Assembly: GCA_031763025.1 (NCBI GenBank)
Contig: JASSKH010000026.1
Span: 1 to 64,000 of the forward strand
Direction of reading: 5' to 3'
DNA: 64,000 bases
Source of the DNA: Macrocystis pyrifera
Lineage: Eukaryota; Sar; Phaeophyceae; Laminariales; Laminariaceae
Position 1 is the stretch's first letter. Each line of letters starts with the position of its first letter. The notes beneath the pieces are model-generated. The model searched no databases. It saw only the letters and a program-made list of their open reading frames with translations, and was not told the origin of the DNA. Made by a program: the position numbers and the translations under genes. Shown piece by piece: positions 1 through 11,180 of the stretch.

Positions 1-600
1 CAGCTCTTGAACTTCCGAAAGGGGAGGGCGCTGGTGGGAAGGGAAACCTGATAAGAAGTCGTCTGGCAAAACTTCCGGTCGGCCAAGGGCTATGTAGCGC
101 ATGGCGGCATTGCACGCGGGCTCAGCCTGTTGTTCCCGAGCCCAATCGGCGTGCGAGTAGCGCGCTGCGGAATCACCGAACTGAAACTCGGCAGCTGCGC
201 CGAGTGCGTCCAAGTCGGTCGAGGTGACGGGAGGTGCGTCAGTTGGCGGCGGAAGTCGTAAAAGAGGAGTTCCCACGGGCTCGGTGCGGTCGCGGCCGGA
301 CGGGATGGGTACCGTCGGGACGGACGAGGCGGCAGGAGTCGGGGCCAAAACGACGGGTGCGGGCAGTCGTGGCCGTGGGGTTCGCAGCGGGGTGGTAGCG
401 CGCCGGGCTGATGGTCTAGGGGTCCCGCCGGGCCCGAAACCATAATCAACAGCAGGCGGCACGGCGCCAGCGGCGGCGGCTGTTCGTCGGCGCGTCCGCG
501 ATGAGATGCGGCCTGAAAACGGCAAAACGTTCGGAGGCACCGGGTTGCCAGGCGGCGATGGGGTAGACGCGGCCGGATCAGTGAGCACGGCGGAATCTTT
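1..600 (-). mobile_element. Gypsy element: linker between RNase H and integrase
   Basis: The minus strand here encodes a proline- and alanine-rich stretch followed, towards the window edge, by polar sequence of the kind that precedes the integrase zinc-binding region in gypsy polyproteins (a run containing WAREQQAEPACNAAMRYI). No HHCC zinc finger or DDE core is reached before base 1. The assignment rests mainly on its position in the element. Confidence 0.5.
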
Positions 601-1065
601 TCCCTATAAAGTGCTCGTCGGGGGAGGAGCATGCTGGGCGACAATCGTCGCTGCATCGGGGGCTTCTGCGGAGCCCTGGCCTGAAAGGGAAGACGCGGCC
701 GGAGCAGTGCTCACCACGGAATCTTCGACCTGTAAAGTGCTCGTCGGGGGAGGAGCGCGCTGGGCGACAATCATCGCTGCAGCGGGGGCTTTTGTAGAGC
801 CCTGGCCTGAGAGGGGAGACGCGGCCGGAGCAATGCTCACGACGGAATCTTCGACCTGTAAAGTGCTCGTCGGGGGAGGAGCGCGCTGGGCGACAATCAT
901 CGCTGCAGTGGGGGCTTTTGCAGAGCCCTGGCCTGAGAGGGAAGACGCGGCCGGAGCAGTGCCCACGACGGAATCTTCGACCTGTAAAGTGCTCGTCGGG
1001 GGAGGAGCGCGCTGGGCGACAATCGTCGCTGCAGTGGTGGCTTCTGCAGAGCCCCGGTCGCCCCC
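560..1065 (-). repeat. Four 126-bp coding tandem repeats in the gypsy polyprotein
   Basis: A 126-bp unit (42 codons) is repeated about four times. The landmark gagccctgg recurs at 671, 797 and 923, exactly 126 bases apart. The unit encodes a low-complexity Ala/Pro/Ser/Thr segment including IVAQRAPPPTSTLQVEDSVV and lies after RNase H. A period divisible by three preserves the reading frame, as expected for expansion inside a coding sequence. Confidence 0.9.
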
Positions 1066-1434
1066 GGAGGGTACGACAAAAACCGAAGCGAAAGCGGCGG
1101 TGGCGGGGGGTGAAAAATCCCCCAAGTCAGGACGGCGGACGACGGTGGCGACGGAGGCAGATACACGAGCGACGAATCTCCCCGAAGGAGCAGAGAGGTC
1201 GTCAATCCTCATACGTGGCCCGTGTGTGCGAAAATCGCGAAAATCCGAAGGGGCGAGAGGTAGCCCACCCAAGACGGCACTTTCACTGCGGGACACCAGC
1301 CCACCCAAACCGACACCAGGGGTCGGCGAAGAGCGAGTGTGAAGCCCGCAGGCTCGGATGAGGAAGATACCACCGTCCTCGACGGGGTTGAGGCAGCTAG
1401 ACCCACTGCAGTCGTGTTCTGTGGCGGGCTCTGA

Positions 1435-1810
1435 CAAGCGGGAGAGGAAGTCAGCATTTCCGTTGGCGCTGCCCTTGCGGTACTCGAGGGTGTAGTCGAA
1501 CGCAGTGAGGAACTCGAGCCAACGTTGGACTCGCGCGTTGTGGTCCCCTACTTTGGCGATACTCTCAAGTGCTTTGTGATCCGAAAATATTCGAAACTTC
1601 GTGCCCCACAGGTAACCTCGGAGTCGTTTGATAGCCCAGACAATGCTGCCAGCTTCCAGGTCCAACGGTGTCCAGTGCCTTTCGGAATCGAGGGTAGCGC
1701 GGCTGATATAAGCAATGGGCCGTACCGAGCCGTCCGGTTGTTCTTGTTCGAGCGCGGCACCGAAACCGTCGATGCAGGCGTCGCAGTACACGTGGAAGGG
1801 GCGGGAGCCG
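1435..1810 (-). mobile_element. Gypsy element: RNase H domain
   Basis: The minus-strand translation contains the RNase H-like fold that follows RT in Ty3/gypsy elements. It has YCDACIDGFGAALEQ (first catalytic Asp), then PIAYISRATLDSERHWTPLDLEA (Glu strand), FSDHKAL (Asp), and the terminal GNADFLSRL motif. It would degrade the RNA strand of the RNA/DNA hybrid during reverse transcription. Fossil part of a broken element. Confidence 0.9.
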
Positions 1811-1959
1811 TCGGCTACGGCATCCCAGTCAGGGAAGACCAAAATCGGTGGGGCCGCGAGCTCGGCGAGGATCTGGCGGACGATAACTTCCATAGCCGGC
1901 GTGAAGACATACTTGACCCCCTTCCGGAGAAGGGCGGAGAGGACGTATCCGTTTAGACA

Positions 1960-2660
1960 AGTCGGGCAGGAATTTGCGGTAATATCCTACACCGCCCATC
2001 AGGGCGCGGACCTGCTTGAGGTTCTTGGGCATGGGCATTTTCAGCAAGGCCGAAACTTTGTCCGCATTAGGGCTTATACCCGCGGGCGAAATAGAGTGGC
2101 CCAGAATATTTGCGTCCGTGGCGCCGAGGCGAGCCTTCGAGGGGGAGAGCTTGAGGTTGTGTTTGCGCAGGCGTTCGAAGAGGGCTCGTATCGTCCTGAC
2201 GTGGGCCGTAGGGTCAGAGTCGAAAACGATCACATCATCAAGGTAGGCCGCCACCTGTGCCAGGCCTTTAATGACTTCGTTAATCACTTTGACGAACCAG
2301 CCGGGCGAAGCACTGCTGCCTTGGGGCATGACGAGCCACTCGTAAAGGCCCGTGGGGGTGCAGAACGCCGTAAGAGGGACGGTGTCCTTGTGCGCGGAAA
2401 TCTGGTGAAACGAGGAGACCAAATCGAAGAGGGAAAACACCCGTCCCTTTCCCAGGGAGTCGAGGACCTGGTCCACGCGAGGGATAGGCAACTGGCTGAG
2501 TTTGCTGATCTGGTTGAGTTTTTTGTAGTTCACGGTGATCCGAACGCCTCCAGACTTCTTCGGAATGACCACCAGCGGGCTCGAGTACGGAGAAGTCGAG
2601 TGCTGGATCAGACCAGCCGCTAGGTACTGATCCAAGGTGGCCTCCACTTCTTTGGCCAGG
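1960..2660 (-). mobile_element. Gypsy element: reverse transcriptase domain
   Basis: This is a clear Ty3/gypsy reverse transcriptase on the minus strand. Motifs in order are SPYSSPLVVIPKKSGGVRI, LPIPRVDQVLDSL, FSLFDLVSSFHQI, the active-site box AAYLDDVIVFD, LGHSISPAGI and YYRKFLPDL. Residues match the family in spacing and order. It is a fossil part of the broken element. Confidence 0.95.
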
Positions 2661-3599
2661 ATGGGGTTGATGCGGTGCAGCCTGGACGTGACAGGAGCGC
2701 TTCCTTCCGGGACCGAGATCACGAAAGGCATCAACGAGCAGGAACCAAAATCCGACTTGGACTTCGAGAAAACGTCAGGAAATTCGCAGAGAACGTCCCC
2801 CAGCTGTTCAATGACCGCAGGGGTCCAGCCTGTGCCGTGGAGATCAAAAACCACCTCCCGGAGATGTGCCGGCAAGCGTGCCCAGATGCGCAGGAACGAA
2901 GCGCGCTGTTCTGAGGTCAAACGCTCAAGCAGTGCAGGCGAGGGCGAGGCTGGAGCTGCGAGGGGGGGGGGAGTACCTGCTGAAACCGGACACACCTCAC
3001 CTAGTCCGGAGGGGGGGGCTGGGGGCTCGGTTGTCCTGCTGCAAAACGTCCAGCAGAACGCTCAGCAGTGGGGCGTGGGCGACGCCGAGGACATCCCCCG
3101 GCTCGAGAGCCGCCACTCCAACGAGGGGAAGAACCTGCCGTCCGGAGGAGACGAAGTGCTCCTCGACCGAGGGTAGGTCGGGCTGGGGCATCATGTCGAC
3201 CAAGTAGTGTCCAGTGAGGGCCGGGGAGCCATCGCTCCGAACCAAATTAACAGCAAGCAGCTGGGGAGCGTCTGACAGGGTGACGCCTGCTGCGCCCTCG
3301 TAGCGTAGATGGAAGCCTCCACCCGAAGCGGCGGAGTCGATGGCGTACACGGACATGCCTGTCGGGGCGTGGTGAACTAACTCCAGCTCGCCAAAAACGC
3401 GTTGATCAGACGGCCGAGGTGGCAGAGAGCGGTAGGAGCGGCTATTAAAGCGCATCCAGCTGTCACGTCCCAATAGTACAGCATGCTGCATCACCGAGGG
3501 GGGGACCACGCAGGCCCAAACTGCGAGGGAGCAAGTAGGCTCATTTTCTCGAAAAAATTGGACGCTCAGGCGCACGCTCGTCGAAGTCTTCAGAGGGGC

Positions 3600-3800
3600 C
3601 GATTCGCCAAAACCCCCCCAAGAACGAGGGGCGCCGTTCTGCTCGCACGCGAGGGAGGCCGCACCAACCGAGTGCATGCGATCCAAAACATCTCGCCGGA
3701 TGAAAGTCTGCGGGGAGCCGGTGTCGAGAAGCGCCACGCAACCAAAAGGTGCAAGAACGCCAGCTCCGCTGTGAATCGCGATTTTCGTTGTAAAAGAGGC
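3600..3800 (-). mobile_element. Gypsy element: retroviral-type aspartic protease
   Basis: The minus strand carries VALLDTGSPQTFI followed by the Asp-x-Leu helix region typical of pepsin-like retroelement proteases. The catalytic DTGS lies at about 3,721-3,735. It sits between the NADAR domain and the reverse transcriptase, the usual place for the protease in Ty3/gypsy polyproteins. Downstream of it is a long linker (to about 3,000) without motifs I recognise. Confidence 0.8.
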
Positions 3801-4149
3801 ATCATCGAGGGTAATGGTGCCCCCGACGAGGCAAGGGCCGTGTTCTGGCAGCGCGAGGGAGGGGTCGACACTAGGCACGACAGCCAAAATCTCCGGGCTG
3901 TGATCAGCCGGCGCGTCAGAAAAATAGGTCGAAAACTCCAAAGGAGGACCTGGGCAAGCGCGGGCCACGGCCAAAGGGCGGGGCGGCGCTGGTGTAATCT
4001 CATGAATTCTGTCAGGTCTGGTTGGGGTGCAGAATTGGTGGGAGGAGGCAAGGTGTGCCAACCCGGCCTCACTTGATCGGAGGGTGTCGCGAACGGCGGA
4101 AAGAGCTTTACCGAGCAATTTTTTTCCACGCCACCGAGAGGGGTCGTGA

Positions 4150-4540
4150 GCTTCGGGGGGTCGTCTGCCCGCAAACCGATGCCCCACACGGCATCAAAAG
4201 GGCTGGCTTCAGCCAAAATTTTGGTGCCAGTGCTCAATAGGTGCTGCTTCATGACCGGGTTCTGCGAGAATTTGGCAAAATAACCAGAAAGGACGGCGTC
4301 TTCCCGAACACGGTCCCAGATAGCGCAGTCGAAGTTATGCACGCCTCGACCGAGGCGTTTGTGCTCGCGTGGGTCTGGCGAGGCCATAATCCGCTCCGCT
4401 GAGCCGTGGTCCTGGAAAAGGCGAGCCTTTTCAACCATCATATACTGCTCCGCGCAGGAATATGATACATCGTCGACGACAAAAGACGAGGGGGACCACT
4501 GCGAAAAATAAGAGGGGGGCTGCCAGAACAGTACCACCCG
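4150..4540 (-). mobile_element. NADAR (YbiA/DUF1768-type) domain carried in the gypsy polyprotein
   Basis: Minus-strand residues of the open frame covering this area show the NADAR pattern. In order they are FSQWSPSSFVVDDVSYSCAE, QYMMVEKARLF, a run of Ala/Arg/Gly-containing helix (REHKRLGRGV), WDRVREDAVL, GYFAKFSQN, LLSTGTKILAEASPFDAVWG and IGLRADDP. The conserved Glu/Lys helix, the KF-Q-N motif and the D-x-x-W-G-x-G motif are all present and the domain length (~130 aa) is normal. NADAR proteins are known to hydrolyse N-glycosidic bonds of ADP-ribosyl groups or of riboflavin intermediates. It lies directly before the protease in the same element, so it was probably carried by the retrotransposon. 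The alternative is a host NADAR gene interrupted by or captured next to the element. Treated as a fossil. Confidence 0.85.
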
Positions 4541-5589
4541 CTCCGTTGTATACTCGAGAGTAGGGTCAAAAACCGACGGTGCCGAGTCGTCGGTGGCCGC
4601 AGTTGCGGTGTGTGGGGGGGGGAGTGTGCTTCTCTGAGAACACTGAGCCCCTGGTGCACGAGGCGAGTCCGGTTCCACGTATACTGGCTCTGTGTCACCA
4701 TTGCCCGTAGGCAAAAAATCGCCAGAAGGTTCTCTTGCTGCGCCCGATGATCTCTGTCCTGGACCAAAGGGGGCAGGGGGCTCTGAGCCCGTTCTGCTTG
4801 ACGAGAGCTGCGATTCTTCCGAATTTAACGGGTATGCTGTCCGGTTGATCTGACAGGAGGCCGTGGAGTCACCACTGGCTCGACGGACAGTGCCAGGTGT
4901 TTCCTGTTCCACTGGAGCCGAAGGAGCGCTGCGCACATGGAGTGGCGTGCGCGAAGACGAAAGAGGGCCTGCAGACCCTGTAGACGTCTTCAAGAACGGT
5001 GTTCGGGTGGGGGGCAACAACGGGTCCACCGGAGAGAGCTTCCGCCCTGTAGACCTGGTGGGGAAGGGGGACGAGGTAGCTACTCTTGTCGACTCTTCCT
5101 TAATAGGAAAAAGGGTGGAGCGGCCACCGTTATTGCGAGGAAACGCCGAGTCGAGCTTCAACCGAGATCTCGGGGTTTCGGTGTTTGCCTTCCCGCACCT
5201 CAAACTGACCGCCACCGCATGGCCGGGAAGTGTAGGAGGGGGACACCCTCGCTGAAAAAAAAACGACGCGACGCCGCGACACCCGTCGTGTTGCGCGGTG
5301 CGTGGTTTGGGAGAGAGGCGTTTATCGCGCCTGCTCTCGTGCCCAGGTTGAGGGGAGCGGCGTTTGAGGCGCGGGCTCCCGACGTCGGGGAAGGCGCCCG
5401 AGGGTTCCCCGGAAAAAGCTGTGAGCTGAGTCGCTGCGTCGGTCCGAAGTACGGAGTAACGCGCGGGGCGGGAGCGGAGTACTGAGCGAGCCTGGGACGC
5501 GAGCATCTTGTGAAATCAAGGTTTTTTTTCTCCTGACAATGCTGGCGGCGGGCGGTCAGGAGAAGCCGAACCGCCGTCGACCTGTCAGT

Positions 5590-8500
5590 TACCGGTACGG
5601 AAGGTGCCTGGCTGGCGTCCATTCGGGTTTCCGCCCGAGGTATGTAAGGCGCCGTAGCGAACCCCCGAGACGGGAGCCGGGGCGGAAGAGGCAGGGGCGG
5701 TCGAACCACCATGATGGCCGGGGTGGGACTGCTGGTGTCCTCGTGCCGCGTGTGTTGTAGCCATCACCTTGTCTGTGTTGCTGACCCTGACCGTGATGTT
5801 GCCCACGCGAGGAGCCGGGGCGACGCCTGTGTTTCTGCTGGTTGTATTTTTCCGGTCGTGAACTGTTCTCGCGGCGGTGTCTGATCATGCGTTCTTGCCA
5901 ACGACGGAACGCCTCGCCGTCGTCGCCGAGCGTTCCGAGGTCGGGGTTCAAGATACCACTAAGGTTTAAAAAAGGGTGCCTACACTGACGAAGAGAGAGT
6001 GTGTGTCTTCGTGACAGTTTAAACAGCGTCCTCGGTTTTCGCTGAGGGCGGCTGCGCGAGCGGACGATGAAAGTAGGCCGCTCCAGTGGGGAGGGTCCTC
6101 GGTCTGGATGGCCATGCAAACGGCGTGAACTTCGGCATAGTGGTGTTCTTCAAGGGACCAGCAGTTGGAAGAGGTGTCAAGCCACGGGTCGAGGCAGTCA
6201 GGGATGGATTTGTGGACATTCATAACAAGCGGATTATTGCGCGATCCCGTCTGCCAAGAAGGCGACTGGGGAAGCGTCCGGCCCTGGCCGCGACCAATAT
6301 TGGCGGGCCGGGGCCCCGACGGGGCGGATGACCGCGCACCCGACGAAGAAGCAGGCAAAGAAAAATATTTTTCGCCGTTGACGGCAGGTGTCTTATTATT
6401 CGCAAGAGTCTCGAAAGCTAACCACATGGCGTCCAAAGTGCCGAACGGCCTCGAAACCGTAGCCAAAACTCCCGGGTACAGCGTCGGCATCAAGCTAGGG
6501 TACTGCTCGTTCACTGCCATCCGAACTACCTCCAAAACGACCTCCACCCCCGGTGCCAAAACACGCTCAGTCCCCGTCGCTGCGGACACCACCCCTCGCA
6601 ATGCACGACTAAAATCGCAAAAAGGGGTCCCGTTAGCCACGCCAAAATTATGCAACTTGGTGTAGCTAGCCCCCGTGTTGGTGCGGTCAAAGTGGTTGCT
6701 CAGCAACCTCAGGAGGAGCGTGAACGCCTCCGGTCCCGACGACCCTGCTGCGAGGGCGCGCGACACCTGTCCAAAAAAATCATCCATCAAGGTAGTGAGA
6801 GGGGCGGTCGTAGGCTTGTCAGGCGTGATGGCGCGCGCGAAGGATTTCTTGAGAGGGTACTCCCAACCGGGGATCCAGTTAGTAGAACTAAGGCCTTCAT
6901 GGCTGCCATCGTTGCACATCATGAGAATATCAGAGGCGGAGGCCTTTACCGAACGCATGAGTTGCTGTGCGGCCTCGCAAGGGTCGATCGAGGAGGGGAA
7001 AGGCAAGACAGAAATGCGCGAAATATCCTTCAGTCCCAGGCGTTTGTACGCCCGTTGTACGTCGGCAGCGTGCTGTTTCGCGGCGGCAGCGGCGGCGGAG
7101 TCGATCGCCGACGTTCGGTCGTGAGCAAGGTTAGATGACACAGGCAAGGCGCGGTCATCGGGCATGGTCAAACGACCAAGACGCGCGGCGGAAGAAGCAA
7201 CCTCAGTCAGCGAGGGGATCACTTGCCTCTTGCTGATGGCGTGCTTCGCTGGAATGGGGGCTCTGGTGTTGTCGTCCGAGGAAGAGCTGGGGGAAGTAGC
7301 TCGACCAGAGTTGTCCCGCGGGCCGTACCGAACGTCACCCGATCGCTCCTTCCCCTTCCACCGTTTTTTTTCTCCGTCCAGTCCCGTTGCGCCGAGACGA
7401 ACTGCCACCCGTTTCCCCGCCCGAGCCCCGGCGGAGCCTGCTGTCCGGACCGGCCGGATCCCCTCCAACCCTCGTGCGCTGGCGGGCCTTGTCGCCAGCG
7501 CGGCTGCGAGCGCGGTCTCCGGCCACAGAGCTGTCGCCAGTTCCCCCGCGGCCGCTGGAGGAGGTGGGGCGGTGTCCAGCTTCCGGGATCGAGTAAGAGA
7601 GGGGGGGGTCCTGGGGGGCAGCGCGCGACCGCCGCCTGCAATGAAGCTGGTACGCGGCCGGTCTCGGCCATTGAACCGTGGCGAAAGACGCTTCATGGGC
7701 CCTCCGTAGGCTCACCACCAGAGCCATTGTGTAGGCCTGGAGCTGTTGGTCCGACCAGGAGACGTCTGACATTCCCAGCCAAGCGTCGTGGACCGAGAGG
7801 CCTTCGGCCGGCAGCTCGCGTCGGAGGCGGCGAGCTGCAGAGACCACCAGAGCCGCCTCCTCGGGGGGGAAGCACGGGTTGGGCTCGGCCGCCATGCAGG
7901 CGACACTCCCCTGCAAAAAATCCAGGTCCCCGGGGCGCTTGGTCCGGGCGTCGATCGCGAGCACAGCGGGGGAACACGGGTCCGTGGGGCCAAGGCCGGG
8001 GGCTGGAGCGGCCTTCGCGGTGGTGGAGGCAAGTGGAAGGTTCTCCGCTGATGCCCTCGTCTCGCCGGCCCGGCTGGTCGCGGAGGAAGCAGCCGCCCGG
8101 GCAGCCCGCAGCGCCTCACTGGCCCGAGATATGGAGTCTCGCGCACAAGAGGCGGATCGAGCGGCTTCCTCGGAAGCCGTGGCGGCAGCCGTGGCGATGG
8201 CGGCGGCGGCCGTGGAAGCGCGGGCGGCAGCTGCAGCCTCGAGGTCGGCCGGTACACGCGTCAGCGCTCGACGGCTAGCCGTTGTCGCCGAGGCAGCCCC
8301 AAGGGCCTCGGCGGAGGCCAAAGCCTGCTCGGCTGCGAGGACGTCGGGGTGGGTGTCTGTGGCATCAGGAGCCCGCGCGGCCGTGACAGTGTCGGCCTGG
8401 CCGGGCGCGGGGCGATCGGCGGTTGTCCCCGCTTCGAGGCTGGACTGGTTGGCCCAGCGCTGGATTACCGCCGCCTGCTCCTCTGGCGAGAGGGAGGTCC

Positions 8501-10301
8501 ACGCCCCAGGTAGTTGGGGGGGCGCCTGGGCACTGCCCGGGTCCTCGGCCGCATGTTCTGCGGCCTTCCCGGTTGCCAGCCGCTCGTTCTCGGAGTCCGG
8601 GGGCTCGAAGTCCACGGCGTCGTCCAGAGACCTGGGGCCCGCGGGCTCGGGTGTCCTCGCTCCCGAAGAGGGGGAGGAGCCGTAAGTCCTCAGGCCTCTG
8701 GAGGACCTGGCGGGGCTGGGTGATCCCTCCCATGCTTTTGTTGTCCGTGACATGCTTAGGCGGGGCGGGCGGAAAACACCAGGGCAAAGGGCGACGCCGG
8801 GGCAGGGGGGACACCGAGGCGGGGTAGGACGGAAAATGGCGGTTCTCAGGGTCGTGGTGGGTAGGAACAGCGGCGGCAGGAGCTGCAGCTTGTGCTTCAG
8901 CAACTTGTATAGCTGTGATCAAGGCCTGGCGCGCCAGTCGGCGGACACTACGAGCACTTGGGGAGCGAGCCTCGACCCTAGGTGGTGTCGTGATGGGTGG
9001 CGGCTGTCGCGGTTTATATGCGTACTAACAGCAAGTGTAGTTGGTGTTGGCGCGTCCCCGATACTGGAGGGCCTATCAAAAGCATCGTCCTCTCTAGCAG
9101 CGGTATTAAAATTCGCATCAGGACGAGAATTCTCAGCAGAAACGTCACGGGTAGCCACAGTAGCGGGCACTCCGGTACTGGGGGGCCTATCAAAAGCATC
9201 GTCCTCACTAACAGCAGTATTAAAACTCGCATCAGGGCGAGAATTCTCAGCAGAAACGCCGCGGGTAGCCACAGTAGCGGGCACTCCGGTACTGGGGGGC
9301 CTATCAAAAGCATCGTCCTCACCAACAGCAGTATTAAAACTCGCATCAGTAGTGGAATTTCCAGTGGAATCGGCGTGGGTGGTTACAGCAGCGGGCGAAA
9401 AGGACGCAATACTGAAATCCAGTGTGCCATCTTGTAGATGAGGAGCGGGAAAAATTTCACGAGCGGCCGTGGTGCTCCCGCTATCAGCAGCATGAAAACT
9501 CGAACCAGCACTGTAATTTCCAGGATCTCTGTTTGTAGCTCCCAATAGAGCAGCGCGGGAAGCAGGCTCAACAGCGAAATCCAGTGTGCCATCGTGTGGC
9601 CGCGGCACGGAAAATAAAATCAGGAGTGGCAACATCACGCGTGGTCATCCTACGAGTACGAGCAGAGTCGAACAACAGTGGAATGCGAGGCGGAAAAAAA
9701 ACAATCTCAAATACTCTCATCTGGCCCAGAAGCAGGTAGATCCAGCGGCGCAGAGCGCAACTGGGATGCCTCCAGGTCGCTGCGTCCAAGTTTGACCGAC
9801 GTGCTCCGGTCCGGAGCGGACGCAGCAGGCTCCCCGGGTTGGCTGGGTACGCGCTCAGCGGAGCGGGGCTTCCAGGTGGCTTGGACAGCAGAGGGCACGA
9901 GTGGGGAGACAATGCTGCAAGACCCAAGGCCTGGCTGGTGGCGCGCGTCGCGCTCTCGAAGGAGCGGGGCGTCCAGTTGTCTTGGGCGGCAGAGCTCGCT
10001 CAGCCGAGCGAGGCCCAGAAGGGATCTTGGATGAGGTCCGTCTAGCGGAGGCTGCTCGGGCCCCGTCAGGGGGCTCCGGTCGAAGCTCTTTCTCCTCATG
10101 TTTAGTTGTACAAGGCGCTCGATCCACGTCGTTCTGATGGGGCTCCTGCCTAGACTCGTGCTCCACTTGTCGGTCTGTTGTACAAGGCGCTCGATCCACA
10201 TCGACGGGCCTTGGGCGGTGGGGCACTGAGGGGCCCGGAGCCTCAGCGGCTCGGCCACCGTGAGGGGAAGCAGACCCTTCCACCTCTTGAGTCTCCATCA
10301 T
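5590..10301 (-). mobile_element. Gypsy element: Gag-like region with zinc-knuckle-type motif
   Basis: The first ATG of the element on the minus strand is at 10,301, giving MMETQEVEGSASPHGG. The region then encodes a Pro/Ala/Arg-rich segment, a long alanine-rich probable coiled coil (about 7.9-8.4 kb), and a helical capsid-like segment (about 6.2-7.1 kb). Near 6.0 kb is CLNCHEDTH, the start of a CCHC nucleocapsid knuckle, followed by a basic Arg/Gln/His-rich tail. It is unusually long for a Gag (about 4.7 kb). Frames are interrupted; fossil. Confidence 0.65.
9060..9405 (-). repeat. Three 114-bp coding tandem repeats in the gypsy Gag region
   Basis: The landmark gcctatcaaaagcatcg recurs at 9,071, 9,185 and 9,299, a 114-bp period (38 codons). 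The minus-strand unit reads EDDAFDRPPSTGVPATVAT with small changes. The copies differ by only a few bases, so the expansion is recent compared with the other repeats in the window. Confidence 0.9.
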
Positions 10302-10302
10302 G

Positions 10303-10700
10303 CAGTGGCCAGAACAAACTTACTCAACAACAATAGGAAAGCAAACAAATAAAAACAGTGACAAACAACGCAAACCGACAAAAAAGCGGAAAGCCCTAAG
10401 CCGAAGACGCCACTTGCTAAGATCCCGGGTTGCGGGACACTTTGTATCCCTGGACAGGTCTGCCTTTTAATTCGGTAAACATTGCACTCACATGTGTTGT
10501 TTGCTTAGCTATAGAAGAAGAGCAGTTTTTATTCCTTTCGTGCACGCGGAGACTGAGACCAAGCTCGTGCTCCTCTGGAAAGCCCCTGGTTTTCCATCTA
10601 AGATACGCCTTCCAAGTACTACAAATACGTTCCCCGTGACTAAACCCAGGTAGTTACCGGGCTTTCAATATCATGCAAGACCGTATCTAAAAAGCGATTT
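10303..10700. other. Untranslated leader of the gypsy element (probable)
   Basis: This stretch upstream of the Gag-like start has no open frame worth calling. A short similarity (gacgccacttgctaagatc at about 10,404 against gacgccatttgttaaggtc at about 10,750) may mark a duplicated leader or LTR edge. No LTR pair can be proved. Confidence 0.4.
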
Positions 10701-10701
10701 C

Positions 10702-10790
10702 ATGGTGGACGTGAGATTCGAACTCGCGACCAACTACCCATGTCCTGCCGTCGACGCCATTTGTTAAGGTCTTAGTCCGTTGGGCTAAAG
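10702..10790 (-). tRNA. tRNA-like relic (box A and box B), possible primer-binding-site overlap
   Basis: On the minus strand TTAGCCCAACGGACTAAGAC resembles a tRNA D-arm/box A. About 55 bases later GAGTTCGAATCTC resembles a T-arm/box B, followed by a CCACCA-like end. The 5' acceptor strand that should pair with CACGTCC is missing and the anticodon arm does not fold well, so it is not a working tRNA gene. It could be a SINE head. Alternatively TGGCGTCGACGGCAGGAC at 10,752-10,735 could be the gypsy primer-binding site, since it starts with TGG as these sites do. Confidence 0.35.
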
Positions 10791-10879
10791 GTAAAAAGTT
10801 AACTAATTGCCTACCCAATATAAGCCTCATAACATTCGTTTTCAAAGAAATTATTATATTTACCCCTTTTTTTCGATTT

Positions 10880-11180
10880 GTTTACCGTTTTTATCCGTTT
10901 TTTCGCGAATATCTCGCTCATTTTTGAATATTTTCCATTTTTGAGGGGAATTTTGGTCGATAGGTTTTTTGGATTTATTTTCCTTTCTTGATTTCGTTTT
11001 TTTGCCGATTCTTAATGTTTTCCTCGGTTTCGTCCGTTGTTGCGATTTTTTCGTCGTTTTTATCCGTTTTTCGCGAATCTCTAGTTCAGTTTCGATTATT
11101 CTCCATTTTTTTTGGGAGTTTGGTCAATCATTTTTTTCATTTTTTTTTTTCCTCGGTTTCGTCCTTTGTTGCGATTTTTC
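10880..11180. repeat. AT-rich tandem duplication, period about 168 bp
   Basis: The phrase tttttatccg(t)tttttcgcgaat occurs at about 10,889 and 11,058, and tcctcggtttcgtcc(g/t)ttg occurs at about 11,021 and 11,151. Flanking T-rich sequence aligns as well. This is an old, diverged tandem repeat with no coding potential. Confidence 0.7.

Larger units (their letters stand above)
1..10760 (-). mobile_element. Ty3/gypsy-type LTR retrotransposon, broken, left end outside window
   Basis: Read on the minus strand, this block runs from a Gag-like start near 10,301 through a NADAR domain, an aspartic protease, a Ty3/gypsy reverse transcriptase and an RNase H, and leaves the window just before the integrase would be expected. 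The order protease-RT-RNaseH-(integrase) is that of Ty3/gypsy. Coding frames are interrupted, with roughly half a dozen breaks, so I treat it as a fossil. It is GC-rich compared with the AT-rich DNA after 10.8 kb. Its downstream LTR is not in the window and the upstream LTR boundary is not clear, so its age cannot be estimated from LTR divergence. The preserved domain motifs suggest it is not very old. Confidence 0.9.

Noticed and set aside
224-1361. Plus-strand ORFs opposite the gypsy RNase H and repeat region
   Set aside because: They mirror the GC-rich tandem repeats; recognised domains are all on the minus strand.
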